A DNA stretch of 64,000 nucleotides from Phymorhynchus buccinoides. Its lineage: Eukaryota > Mollusca > Gastropoda > Neogastropoda > Raphitomidae. The notes under the pieces were generated by a model. That model was not told where the DNA came from, made no database searches, and saw only the letters and a list, made by a program, of their open reading frames with translations. Of the stretch, positions 13,535 to 25,986 are shown one piece after another; positions within the stretch are counted from its first letter, which is position 1, and the number at the start of each line of letters is the position of its first letter. The position numbers and the translations under genes were made by a program. The stretch is taken from positions 28,462,412-28,526,411 of the forward strand of contig CM065712.1 of the NCBI GenBank assembly GCA_017654935.2. Reading direction: 5' to 3'.

Positions 13535-13959
13535 GTGACTAAGCACCACGAAAGGGACATTAAGTCGCTGGGCTAAATTCTTACCACAGGCTTAGAAAGT
13601 CACAAAAATCAAATGTTTTATTAATTTGGAGTTATGTGTATTTTTGTGTTCTCTAACATCTTATCTTTCATATCTATAAAGGACAGTCTTAAATATGGTC
13701 TCTAAATGGTCTTATAAGTGTTTTAAAACGAGTAGGTCAATGCATTTTCTTCAGCGACTGCTAAACTTTAGATTGCGTTTTCTCAAAATGGCCGACGCTC
13801 ACCCTACCAACTTTAAATGCTCATAACTCTGGAACGAAAAAAGATAGCAGAACGGTTCTTGTATCATTAGAAAGAGCATTGTCTGAAGTTTTCCAATATA
13901 TAATTTTCTTAGAATGGTCAGTTTGACACTTTATGTCCCATGTGTGGTGCCTGGGTCAC
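13535..13959 (+). mobile_element. T2 MITE copy 2
   Basis: Ends gtgactaagcaccacgaaag and its inverse ggtgcctgggtcac. The interior matches the other T2 copies (gggctaaattcttaccacag, tcaaaatggccgacgctcac). Confidence 0.85.
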
Positions 13960-14156
13960 AAATGAGAAACGGAAGTGACTGGCGAGTGATTTTCCCTTTG
14001 GGACAGGACACCTAGTTCCGGTTAGAAAACGTTGGCGGAAACATCGGGTGAAGAAAAAAGCACAGTGTTACGTGTAGCACACCACGAAGCTGGATAACAT
14101 CAAATATTGGTTAACGCACAAAAATCTGAACGGACAAAACTCCTCTTTATTATTAC

Positions 14157-14420
14157 TTAACCTTTTGACTGCCCCGTCACGGAAATATCCGTCATAGGGT
14201 TATTCTAAGAGTTTCCCGTTTTCTATCCATACGCTTTTCGCAATGTGTTCAAATGCATGTGAGAGTGTTCTCAAAGGATAGTATATTCAATCCCCTTTCA
14301 GAAAAGCATAGGTTATATGCACTTTTATTCAGAAAGTTTTGCGATAGACTCGGCAACCTAAAACGGCTTGGCAAATAGTTGCCCCGGAACCAAAACCGGG
14401 CTCGGCAGTGAAGGGGTTAA
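14157..14420 (+). mobile_element. PB2 MITE (second piggyBac-like family)
   Basis: Bounded by TTAA on both sides, with ends ttaaccttttgactgcc and ggcagtgaaggggttaa. The ends are like PB1 but the interior differs (gtcacggaaatatccgtcat). Inserted in T6. Confidence 0.75.
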
Positions 14421-14513
14421 AAAAGATTGTTTGTCATACAGACTTTTTCTCAGCATGGCATGAAGTATGGTTAACACACAAACAAAAACTTGGTCCAATT
14501 GTTATTTATCATA

Positions 14514-15073
14514 CAGTGGAATTCGTTTAATTGGCCATCGGATAATCGGCCAAAGCCGCTTAATCGGCCAATTTCCTCTGGAACGGAATTTTTTCTTCTT
14601 AAGCATGTGTTATTTTGTTCGTTTTTACGGCCAAAGCTGAAATCTTCAATTTCGCTTTATTGGCCACTTTTTCTCTCTAATTTTCCCTCTTTACCCCTTT
14701 TTGAGAGGGAGAACAACAGAGGCAGACAAACTGACAACACGCTTTTGACATTTACATGGTTGAGTGTGAAGTTGGAAGGTGAGCTGTTGTCAATTGAAAG
14801 ACGCTGCATGGCGTTAAAATCACTCAAGAAAACAAAATCATTGTCTTTTACTCGTGCTTCTGTCAAGTTGTAGGATTACTAAACACACACACACACACAT
14901 CACAAAAAGGGAAAGAATTTGAATTTGAACTGCAACATTTAATTTTGACGTCATTGCTTTTGACTTGCATAATTGCGTCATACAGTATCTCGATGTTCGT
15001 TTTATCGGCCGATTCGCTTTATCGGCCATATTTGTCCTGGTCCCAAAAGTGGCCGATTAAGCGGATTCCACTG
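14514..15073 (+). mobile_element. Tigger-like MITE (cagtggaattcg ends)
   Basis: 560 bp with ends cagtggaattcgtttaattg and, at the right, ggccgattaagcggattcca then ctg, flanked by TA on both sides. The subterminal zone has several cggccgatt/aatcggcca words, including tttatcggccgattcgcttt near the right end. The central 300 bp shows no transposase motif. Nested in T6. Confidence 0.85.
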
Positions 15074-15405
15074 TACTACAGTTCACATTGATAGCACCAA
15101 ACGAAGATGGTGCCACCAACTATTTCCTTACAAACTTTGCAAAAGCCATCACAAAGCTCAAATGTTCATCTACTGTGTCATGTGCTAGTCAGGGAGTTGT
15201 AAGTCGGAAAGTATGAACTGTGCATGCATGTTCTTGAGTCCTGCACAAAGTGTGCTGTCTGCAGCACTACTGCTCGTTCAGTAGCAGAACTTCAGTTTCA
15301 CATTTTGGACCGCGATTTTGTCGAAACTGCTTAGCACAAATAATTGGTTAGCACACACAAAAAAAACCTTTGTCCCCTGAATTTCGTGTTAAGAGTACTG
15401 CGCTG

Positions 15406-15699
15406 TACCCGAGAGGTTGGACATCCGACGTTTCGTAGACGTTTCAACATTCCATGTCCCACCTTTCCGGCACTTACTGTTTTCTTCACCCTATTTTTTC
15501 ACCTATTCATCTCAAAAGTACAGCAGTCATTACTTCATCTTTTTTTTCTTCTTTTTTTTTGGGGGGAGGTTGGCTTTACGCCCTCCAATCTGAAACAGGC
15601 ATGTTTCTATAAAATTTAAAAAAATTGAAGTTTAGAGATTTAGTAATATATTATTGCATCCTTTTTCATGTTTATTTGTTAAGGTGTCCGTATATAAAT
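15406..15699. other. No gene seen
   Basis: T-rich stretch with a short ttttttttggggggagg run. Confidence 0.5.
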
Positions 15700-16138
15700 G
15701 TGACCCAGCACCACGAAAGGGACATTAAGTCGCTGGGCTAGTTTCACACAATAGGCTTGCAAAATCAAAAATCTCATTTTTGATCAATTTTGAGTTATGT
15801 GTAGTTTTACATGCTCTCTAACATCTCATCTTTTATATTTATGAAGGACAATCTTTGTCATAGTCTCTAAATACTCAAAAAGTGCTTTAAGATGAGTAGG
15901 TCAATGCATTTTCTTCAGCTGGGCTAAACTTTAGACTGTGATTTCTCAAAATGGCCGACAGTCACCCTACCTGCTTTAAATGCTCATAGCTCTGAAACGG
16001 AAAAACTTACAATAGTGGTTCTCATATCATTTTAAAGAGAATTGTCTGAAGTTGTTAACGGTACCGTTTTCTCAGAATGGTCATTTTGACACTTTTTTTT
16101 TGTTTTTTTTGTTGTCATTTTTCATGGTGCTGGGTCAC
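15700..16138 (+). mobile_element. T2 MITE copy 3
   Basis: The best-preserved termini of the family: gtgacccagcaccacgaaag at the left and catggtgctgggtcac at the right, about 439 bp. Confidence 0.9.
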
Positions 16139-16244
16139 ATGTGTAGGGCTACGAACATCGATCTATGTTCTTCTTCGTTTTTCTTCCGCAACTGCCCCCA
16201 AAACACAACGAAAAGAACAAAATATAACATGGAACAAAATAATA

Positions 16245-16432
16245 CAGTGAAACCTCTCTACGGAGACCTTCAAAACTCAGCCAAAAAAGGTCTTACAGGG
16301 AGGGGTCTTATAGTAGGATGGTGGACATTCAGTAGTCAGGATATGAAGGGGAGGGGGGATCGGTGAAAATCTTTTTGGTCATATCTTAGAGGGAGTCTTA
16401 ATAGGGAAGGTCTTCATGGTGAGGTTCCACTG
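16245..16432 (+). mobile_element. T1 MITE copy 2, diverged
   Basis: TA-flanked with ends cagtgaaacctctctacg and gtgaggttccactg. The interior is diverged but keeps ggtcttacagggaggggtc. Confidence 0.8.
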
Positions 16433-16563
16433 TAGTTTTTGCTGAAGGGAGGTAATTTCAATTTTTCAGTTCTCTGCTTTCAACAGAACTGTAGTTTTAA
16501 CCGACTACAAGACGCGAAAGCAGGGAAAGCTAAGCCAAAAACTGAGTTGTGAAAAAAGCGCTA

Positions 16564-18327
16564 TACATACGCTCTCGTATAAGACCTTAAAAAATCATCC
16601 AAAATGAGGTCTTTTAAGGGAGGGGTCTTATAAGGGAGGTGATTTTGATACTGACAAAGAAGGGCAATGTTTCAGAGAAATAGGTCTTATATGGGAGGGA
16701 GTCTTATAAGGGAGGTGATTTTGATACTGACAAAGAAGGGCAATATCTCAGAGAAATAGGTCTTATATGGGAGGGAGTCTTATAAGGGAGGTGATTTTGA
16801 TACTGACAAAGAAGGGCAATGTCTCAGAGAACTAGGTCTTATATGGGAGGGAGTCTTATAAGGGAGGTGATTTTGATACATTGTACTGACAAAGAAGGGC
16901 AATGTCTCAGAGAAATAGGTCTTATATGGGAGGGAGTCTTATAAGGGAGGTGATTTTGATACTGACAAAGAAGGGCAATGTCTCAGAGAACTAGGTCTTA
17001 TATGGGAGGGAGTCTTATAAGGGAGGTGATTTTAATACTGACAAAGAAGGGCAATGTCTCAGAGAAATAGGTCTTATATGGGAGGGAGTCTTATAAGGGA
17101 GGCGATTTTGATACTGACAAAGAAGGGCAATGTCTCAGAGAAATAGGTCTTATATGGGAGGGAGTCTTATAAGGGAGGCGATTTTGATACTGACAAAGAA
17201 GGGCAATATCTCAGAGAAATAGGTCTTATATGGGAGGGAGTCTTATAAGGGAGGCGATTTTGATACTGACAAAGAAGGGCAATGTCTCAGAGAAATAGGT
17301 CTTATATGGGAGGGAGTCTTATAAGGGAGGTGATTTTGATACTGACAAAGAAGGGCAATGTCTCAGAGAAATAGGTCTTATATGGGAGGGAGTCTTATAA
17401 GGGAGGTGATTTTGATACTGACAAAGAAGGGCAATGTCTCAGAGAAATAGGTCTTATATGGGAGGGAGTCTTATAAGGGAGGTGATTTTGATACTGACAA
17501 AGAAGGGCAATGTCTCAGAGAAATAGGTCTTATATGGGAGGGAGTCTTATAAGGGAGGTGATTTTGATACTGACAAAGAAGGGCAATGTCTCAGAGAAAT
17601 AGGTCTTATATGGGAGGGAGTCTTATAAGGGAGGTGATTTTAATACTGACAAAGAAGGGCAATGTCTCAGAGAAATAGGTCTTATATGGGAGGGAGTCTT
17701 ATAAGGGAGGTGATTTTTGATACTGACAAAGAAGGGCAATGTCTCAGAGAAATAGGTCTTATATGGGAGGGAGTCTTATAAGGGAGGCGATTTTGATACT
17801 GACAAAGAAGGGCAATGTCTCAGAGAAATAGGTCTTATATGGGAGGGAGTCTTATAAGGGAGGCGATTTTGATACTGACAAAGAAGGGCAATATCTCAGA
17901 GAAATAGGTCTTATATGGGAGGGAGTCTTATAAGGGAGGTGATTTTGATACTGACAAAGAAGGGCAATGTCTCAGAGAAATAGGTCTTATATGGGAGGGA
18001 GTCTTATAAGGGAGGTGATTTTGATACTGACAAAGAAGGGCAATGTCTCAGAGAAATAGGTCTTATATGGGAGGGAGTCTTATAAGGGAGGTGATTTTGA
18101 TACTGACAAAGAAGGGCAATGTCTCAGAGAAATAGGTCTTATATGGGAGGGAGTCTTATAAGGGAGGTGATTTTGATACTGACAAAGAAGGGCAATGTCT
18201 CAGAGAAATAGGTCTTATATGGGAGGGAGTCTTATAAGGGAGGTGATTTTGATACTGACAAAGAAGGGCAATGTCTCAGAGAAATAGGTCTTATATGGGA
18301 GGGAGTCTTATAAGGGAGGTTCCACTG
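16564..18327 (+). repeat. T1 MITE expanded into a 76-bp satellite (~23 units)
   Basis: After a degraded left end at about 16,564, the unit gtcttataagggaggtgatt ... gaagggcaatgtctcagaga ... cttatatgggagg repeats head to tail. Unit starts fall at 16,625, 16,701, 16,777 and 16,853, then every 76 bp to 18,305, apart from one 7-bp insertion (cattgta) and one extra T. The array ends in the normal T1 terminus ggttccactg with TA. Units differ at only a few sites (ggcg/ggtg, aatg/aata). Confidence 0.97.
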
Positions 18328-18443
18328 TAGTGTTGATTCATCCTCTCGCCCTGTAACCACAAATTGCTTGCATCACTCATTGGGATCAACTCGTTCTATC
18401 CCGTTAACCCACGCCAACCATATAAAGTGTTGTTCATATTCAG

Positions 18444-18639
18444 TTGTGTTACATACTTGACACATATTGTTACATACTTGACACATATTGTTACATACTT
18501 GACACATATTGTTACATACTTGACACATATTGTTACATACTTGACACATATTGTTACATACTTGACACATATTGTTACATACTTGACACATATTGTTACA
18601 TACTTGACACATATTGTTACATACTTGACACATATTGTT
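18444..18639 (+). repeat. 21-bp tandem repeat (ttgttacatacttgacacata)
   Basis: About nine nearly identical copies of a 21-bp unit that begins ttgttacatacttgacacat. Because 21 is a multiple of three, several frames on both strands stay open and encode seven-residue repeats. There is no sign that these are genes. Confidence 0.97.
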
Positions 18640-19233
18640 CTTCTAAACAATGACACGTTAAAGGGAATTGTTCGGACATAATTAGGCATATCTGCCCATT
18701 TATGAATTAACTCATAATACAACCCCATCCTCAAATTGAGGCGTCTAGCTTGGTTCTCATTCACAAATTGTTCACTTTGGTAGCTTTAACCTGTTTAGCA
18801 AAGCTTCCTTTCCAGTCACACTCAGATTTGTATCGATTTTTTGAGCAGGTTTATACTTTTTCCTGATTTTATTTCGATGATGGAATGATAACCATGATTT
18901 ATGAGGAATGAAACGGCAAGTAAAATCGTGTTTGAATGGATCGGGGACATTTTTAATGACATTAATAACGATTCTGTCGAGGTTTTTTTTAGTGAATCAA
19001 GGTTAAATAGAAAGCTCTACTTTCGATCGTTGCATAAAGAACAAACAGTTTCTATCTAATTGGGTATTTGTATGTGTAACAGAGATATTTTTTAGAACTA
19101 CGTGTACAACGCGTATTTCAAATTGTATAAACTTTTGTAAACTTATAAAACATGCTTTTGACAACAACATTTTAAAATTTTAAAGCGATACAGTGAATAT
19201 TTTCAAAGTTATAGCAAAGACTGTACAAGGGAA
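18640..19233. other. AT-rich, no gene seen
   Basis: Nothing recognisable. Confidence 0.5.
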
Positions 19234-19475
19234 GATAAACATCCGGTCTTTTTTCCCTATATGAGTAGTGAGGACAGAAACACTGGTTATGTCCCTTTGA
19301 AACATGACACATTTTACACATCGATAGGCCAGTTGAATTCTCCGTTCAAGTTCCAGTCCGAGTTTTTGGATAGCCTCCACTGTGAATAGTGTACACGTCC
19401 GCACTAACGATAACTCTATCAGCCCGGTTTGCCGAGCCTTTAAGTAATCCGTCTTACCCTTTTAGAATATCTTTG
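19234..19475. repeat. Dispersed repeat R1, copy 1
   Basis: About 240 bp homologous to 25,749-25,986, sharing gtagtgaggacagaaacact, cgataggccagttgaattct and actaacgataactctatcag. There are no clear inverted termini. Class unknown. Confidence 0.75.
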
Positions 19476-19996
19476 GTTATAGGAATGTTTCTAAACATTA
19501 TGCTCAGAGCTCTCTGCACAGCTGGGCCAGGGGAGATAAACGTGGCTGTGCGGACGGGGTAGAATGTGTTGAAAGTCGATTCTTAGTTGATTTTCCGTTC
19601 CCTGTTTATCATTTTCCCTTTTTCTGTTGATTGGACAATTTCTTGACAATTTAATCCAACCCCAAGCTATCGGATCAGGGTTTTTTGTTTGTTTTGGATT
19701 TTCTTTTTTTAATAATGGGGAAGGTGTCCAGTCTTATTTTCAAAGATATTCTGGAAATTGTGTTTCAGTGATTTATTGTCCATTGTGCGTATTGGCATGT
19801 ATAGTGCAGAGCACATGCAATAAATATCCTCTGTATGATGATTTATACGTTTTTAAATATACAGTTGGATTTATTGGGGGAAACAATCATCAATTGATTC
19901 GCAGAATTAAAATGACTATGCCCTAAATAAAGAGGAAAGAAATAAGGGAAACAAAAACACTGATCAATTTTTGGCGTTATATGTTCAGTTGTTGGT
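19476..19996. other. No gene seen
   Basis: Plain AT-rich sequence. Confidence 0.5.
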
Positions 19997-20332
19997 GTCT
20001 CCCCGTGGGGATGCTGGGGGAGGGGGGGGTGTGTCTTTTCTATAAATAGTTCCCCCACCTTCTGGAAGTTCTGTGCTTGTAACTTCCTCTAATCTTTTAC
20101 TCTTGATTCTGCCTTTTCCCTTTGCTTACTTTCATCTACTATCTTTCTGCCTCACCACCGGTCCATCCATTCTCCTGCCCTTTTTTCAAGAAACACTTTC
20201 AAAACGATTTCCTCCTCCAGCCGAAGTCGGACTTGCTGGTCCCTAACTGTTTCTTAGTTAGGCGCATAACGGCAGCATGACGCATCTGCGCTCATAATTG
20301 ACAGGAAACTGTCTGAGCGATCGAAGAAGAAG
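19997..20332 (+). mobile_element. SINE-B copy, type II tail
   Basis: Shares the SINE-B body (ccaccttctggaagttctgt, gtgcttgtaacttcctctaa, tctgccttttccctttgctt) but ends with the module gcgcataacggcagcatgac and gcatctgcgctcat before gaagaagaag. The same tail is seen at 33.8 kb. 5' truncated relative to the copies at 40.4 and 42.8 kb. Confidence 0.8.
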
Positions 20333-20471
20333 TAGAGACCATTGGTAGAAAGTTGTCATTCATTTTTTGTTCTCCTGTCCATCAAGTGGTGTTTCAAGGG
20401 TATGTGAGGACGAAAGTTTTGCAAAAGTTCACTTGATAAATTCAGTTATTAGTGTTTCGCATTATATATTG

Positions 20472-20893
20472 GAGACCCAGCACCACAAAAGGGACATTAA
20501 GTCGCTGGGCTAGTTTCTCACAACAGGCTTGCAAAGTCAAAATTATCATATTTTGTCAATTTTCAGTTATGGGTATTTTCGTGTTCTCTAGCATACTATC
20601 TTTCATATTTATAAAGGATCATCTTTAATACGGTTTCTAAATGGTCTTATAAGTGTTTTAAAATGAGTAGGTCGATGCATTTTCTTCAGCTAGACTAGAC
20701 TTTAGACTGTGTTTTCTCAAAATGGCCGACGCTCACCGTACTACTAACTTTAAACGCTCATAACTCTGGAACGGAAAGCGATACAAGAATGGTTCTTGTA
20801 TCATTAGAAAGAAAATTGTCTGAAGTTTTCAAATGTATGTTTTTCTCAGAATGTCAGTTTGTCACTTCATGTCCGTTTCGTGGTGCTGGGTCA
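20472..20893 (+). mobile_element. T2 MITE copy 4
   Basis: Ends gagacccagcaccacaaaag and cgtttcgtggtgctgggtca, with the standard T2 interior. Confidence 0.85.
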
Positions 20894-21734
20894 ATTTATT
20901 TTTTTTGTCACAACTGAACAATTTTCTTAAAGCAATGCAAGTATGCAAGTGGTGCTAGAAATTTATGATTATGTGTGTGAATGTGTTACACTCGTCCGTT
21001 TATTTTATAAATCCTCTTTTTTTTCTTCTTTTTTATAAAGCGGGAATAAGTGTGGATAATCGTCATGCCCAGCATTTCTTCACCAACCATCCAAACGTTG
21101 TATGTGTGATGCCACGGTTAACCCTTTATCCACCGCATGCTAACGGGCATAAAAAACCCAAGAATGTTTATGCTATTATAGTAGTTGTTGTTGTTTGTGT
21201 TTGTTGTTTTCATCAATGTTGTGACGACATTTGTCTAATGATCGTTTTCTTCAAAGATCCGGCAAAAAAAAAGGGTATCCGAAATTAATCTTGTAGTGTT
21301 TCTCGATTGAAGAGGTGTGCGCGTTAAATTAAACACTTCAAAGTTTTTCTACGCGATCATTACCTTAATTAAATATATCTGTATTCATATATGTATGTTG
21401 TGTGAATGTATGTGTGTGTTTGTGTTTCAAATGTATTGAGGTAAGCGTGATATAATTGAAAATGATGCCTAGAACTGAAAACATGGAAAAATTATTGTTA
21501 TTATTATTATTGTTATTAATTATTATTATTATTATTTTAACACATGGTAATGAATTGCTTCAAAGATGTTGTACTCCAAAAACTGGTGGTTGTAATGTTG
21601 TTTTTCAGTATTTATTTTTCCGTATATATTTTTGTATGCCAAGGAAGGAAATTTGTGTTTTTTTGCTGTTTTTCACTGTATGTATTATTCACACGTCAAC
21701 GTTGCACAACTAAGAGAATGTTTAAAATATTGTA

Positions 21735-21775
<41 letters not shown>

Positions 21776-22200
21776 AATGGCATTTATATAAAAAAATTGG
21801 CAGTTGAAAAATTGTTCCTGTGATTTATTTTTTTTCATGCAAGATGCTCTTTTTTTTCTCATGATCATACCAAAATGCCACCGATTGAAAACAAAATGTT
21901 TATTTTTTGAATTTGTAAAATCTTGATATATATATATATATATATATATATAGATATATATTAATGTTTTTTCTTGGAGTGTGACTAGTATTGTCGGCAT
22001 TTGGAGGCTTTGCACCGAGGAAGAGACATGGTCTCGAAATATTTGCAATTTTAATTAATGTTTTAAGTTATTTGCATTTGTTGTGTTTTCTTTATTTTTT
22101 CTGCTATATATATATATGTATGAAAGAGTAGTTAGCCCTCCCTAGTCATGTCTATTAGGTTTTGAAATTAAAATTTCAGAACAACATTATTTTGTTCATT
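20894..22200. other. No gene seen; microsatellites
   Basis: (TTA)n near 21,490-21,537, (TG)n at about 21,739-21,774 and (TA)n at about 21,926-21,952. The + strand is strongly T-rich. Confidence 0.55.
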
Positions 22201-22446
22201 TTACAAAAAGGTTTTTATTATTTCTGGTTTAACTTTGTGCTGGTTTGCTTTTATTCTGGATTTTCGATTTGATGCAGAGAGGACACCATTCTCTTGTAGA
22301 ATGTCTTTTTTGCTCAGGTTGGCATCCACTGGACAGTCAATTTGCAGGCCAATCATGCAAACTGATGAGATCTTCTCAAGATCGAAACAGCTGTCTTTGC
22401 ATAAGGCACTGTCCCTCCCCCATTGGGAGAAAAAGTAAATCAGCAC
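22201..22446. other. Balanced-composition block open on both strands
   Basis: About 245 bp of non-repetitive sequence in an otherwise T-rich region, open on the minus strand for 81 codons and on the plus strand for 67-89 codons. Neither peptide is recognised and no convincing splice sites flank it. It could be a small exon, part of an untranslated region, or chance. Confidence 0.2.
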
Positions 22447-23786
<1,340 letters not shown>

Positions 23787-25042
23787 TTTGGATTTGGAAG
23801 GTTTAATGAACCAGGCCTTGGTGGCCATGTCATGGGGATGGGATTGGAGAGAGAGACAGTGAGAGAAAGACAGAGAGATTAGAGAGACAAGGACAAAAAG
23901 AAACAGACAGAAAGAGAGAAGCAAGAGACACCCACAATGCGCACAGTTTGTTTTTCATGGCTACACTTTCTCCAAAAACGTTTTGAATTATTATACTACA
24001 TATTTATTTTTTATTATTATCATTATCGGTATTTAACTAATCTTCAAAGCTTTAAAAAGAATGTCTGTTAAAATTGTGCGGTTTGTGGTGATCTCCTGTT
24101 TCAGTGGCCTTCGGGGATAGACTAGTTCTGTAGTTGCTTGTTGCTCATTCATTCATCACAGTTATATGAGTTATTTATTTGATATTTGGTGTGTTGGTGC
24201 ATTCTACTCACAGAGACTTGTAAGACGTGTCACACACAAAAATTGAAATGTGTACAATATTCCTTCCTTAAATGTGTACGAGCTCTCACGTACAAATCAG
24301 AGAAATTCTGTGATTGATTGTCAAGGGGTGTCTTAATTAAGGCGGAAAAGAATTTGCATAAATAATTTGCATACATAATCTACATGAAGAATTTGCATAA
24401 AGAATAGTGATGCAGAATATCTCAAGTTTATTATACTGTCCCGAAGAAAGAAATGCATACTTGTTTTTTTTAACTTTTTAGCCTTTCACTTTGAATGTCA
24501 AAGTCTTCGTTAGGCTCTTCGTACGTTCAGTGTCGACAGTATGGTCTGTTTGAACAGTTTAAAGCGAAAATGTGATTCATGATTATCGAAAGAAAAGAAA
24601 TTGTTACATGAAATATTTCAATAGCATTCTTTTTTTTTTTAGCTTATTAAAATTTGAAATACACTTTCTTCTTTAAAAAAAAAAAAGAAGAAAAAAGTAT
24701 GCGTTTCTGTTTTTGGGATGTGTGTAGATGGGAACTGAATATATATTTGCAGAAACATACATTTTGCCTTTTCTTTTCTTGTTTTTTGCAATTATTTTTT
24801 ATTTTTAAAAAAGCAGAAAATCTGACAAATGCTTCATTTCTATGGCAGGTGTGGCATCAGAAATGTGTTTTTTATAACGATTTTACTTGGTTTTAAAACA
24901 AATTAGTTTGTTTTTTTACGAGAAAAAAGGTGTTCTCTGTTTGTTTATGTGTGTTAAAGTGTTGTCATTTGGAACGATTTGAGTTCTAAGATAGCTGTTG
25001 TGTCGAACATTTTTAGTTTTATATCAGTCGGGGTGGGTTTTT
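23787..25042. other. AT-rich, no gene seen
   Basis: Three octamers (ATTTGCAT at 24,352, 24,364 and 24,391) lie within about 50 bp. Several poly(T)/poly(A) tracts. Nothing coding. Confidence 0.5.
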
Positions 25043-25194
25043 TTGTCTGTTTGTTTAAAAATGTATGGGAAAATGTTAAATAAATTTTTTTTTTTTAAAG
25101 ATTGATATCGTTATTTTATGGGTTTAAAAAAAAAATAATTTATTTAACATTTTTCCATACATTTTACATAAACACAACTTTAAACAAACAGACA
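25043..25194. repeat. Imperfect hairpin
   Basis: gtctgtttgtttaaa and atgttaaataaatt at the left are mirrored by aatttatttaacat and tttaaacaaacagac at the right, around a central ~20-bp loop with flanking homopolymer T and A. Confidence 0.65.
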
Positions 25195-25748
25195 AATAAG
25201 ATTTCAGTCATTTTGAATCAATAGCTGATGGTGCTAGTCATGACGTGAAGCATTTGTTTAACAACGACAACAAAATAAATGTTGACTATATTTTGTTAGA
25301 TTTTGTGGTGTGTTTTTTTTCTTAGAGTTTTAGATTTTAATTGTTGTTGATACTTTTACTGTGTTTAGGTTCTAAAGGCAGATCATGACTTTAAAAAAAA
25401 AAAATCTCACGACTTCTCAAAAACACTTAAAAAAGAGACAATTTAAAACTCAACCAATATTTGTTGTTACCAACAACAAAAACACGCAATAAAAACGTTC
25501 TTTTCAAAACGAAAAGCGTGGCAAGGGAGAGAGGAAAAGGGAACTCGCCCCACCCCCACCCCCCTTATCAACAACCCCCCCCCCCCCTTTACCCTTTCCT
25601 ACATATATTTTTCTTTCTTTTCTTTTTTTTAGATTTTCGAATGTCTTAGCTTGAGGTTTGACTTTGGAGTGTTGTTAACTGTCCTGTAGCAAAACGAGAA
25701 ATTTCTTAAATCGTTGCGAGATGTAGTCAAAGACACTGAAAAGAAAAG
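25195..25748. other. No gene seen
   Basis: AT-rich with a C run at about 25,568-25,587. Confidence 0.5.
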
Positions 25749-25986
25749 ACTAACATCCGGTCTCTTTTCCCTATAGGAGTAGTGAGGACAGAAACACTGG
25801 TTATGTCCCTTAAAAACAGCACATATTTACACGTCGATAGGCCAGTTGAATTCTCCGTTCAAATTCCAGTCTGAGTTTTTAGATAGCCTCCACTGTGTGT
25901 GGTGTACTGTTCCCACTAACGATAACTCTATCAGCCCGGTTCGCCGTAATTCTTAAGTAGTCCATCTTACCCTTTTAGAATCTTTG
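25749..25986. repeat. Dispersed repeat R1, copy 2
   Basis: Same orientation as and homologous to 19,234-19,475 (ggagtagtgaggacagaaac, gaattctccgttcaaattcc). No target duplication identified. Confidence 0.75.

Larger units (their letters stand above)
14062..15405. mobile_element. T6 element split by two insertions
   Basis: Pieces at 14,062-14,156, 14,421-14,511 and about 15,325-15,405 match, in order, the near-complete T6 copy at 53,393-53,812 (aatattggttaacgcac, ggttaacacaca, cctttgtcccctgaattt). They are interrupted by PB2 at 14,157-14,420 and by a Tigger-like MITE at 14,514-15,073. About 250 bp before the last piece is unassigned. Confidence 0.7.

Noticed and set aside
16564..18327. CRISPR-like array
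   Set aside because: Units are contiguous 76-bp copies without unique spacers, bounded by a MITE terminus.
18364..18764. Four overlapping open frames with seven-residue repeats
   Set aside because: The 21-bp tandem unit has no stop in several frames; there is no start context, splice signal or composition typical of a gene.
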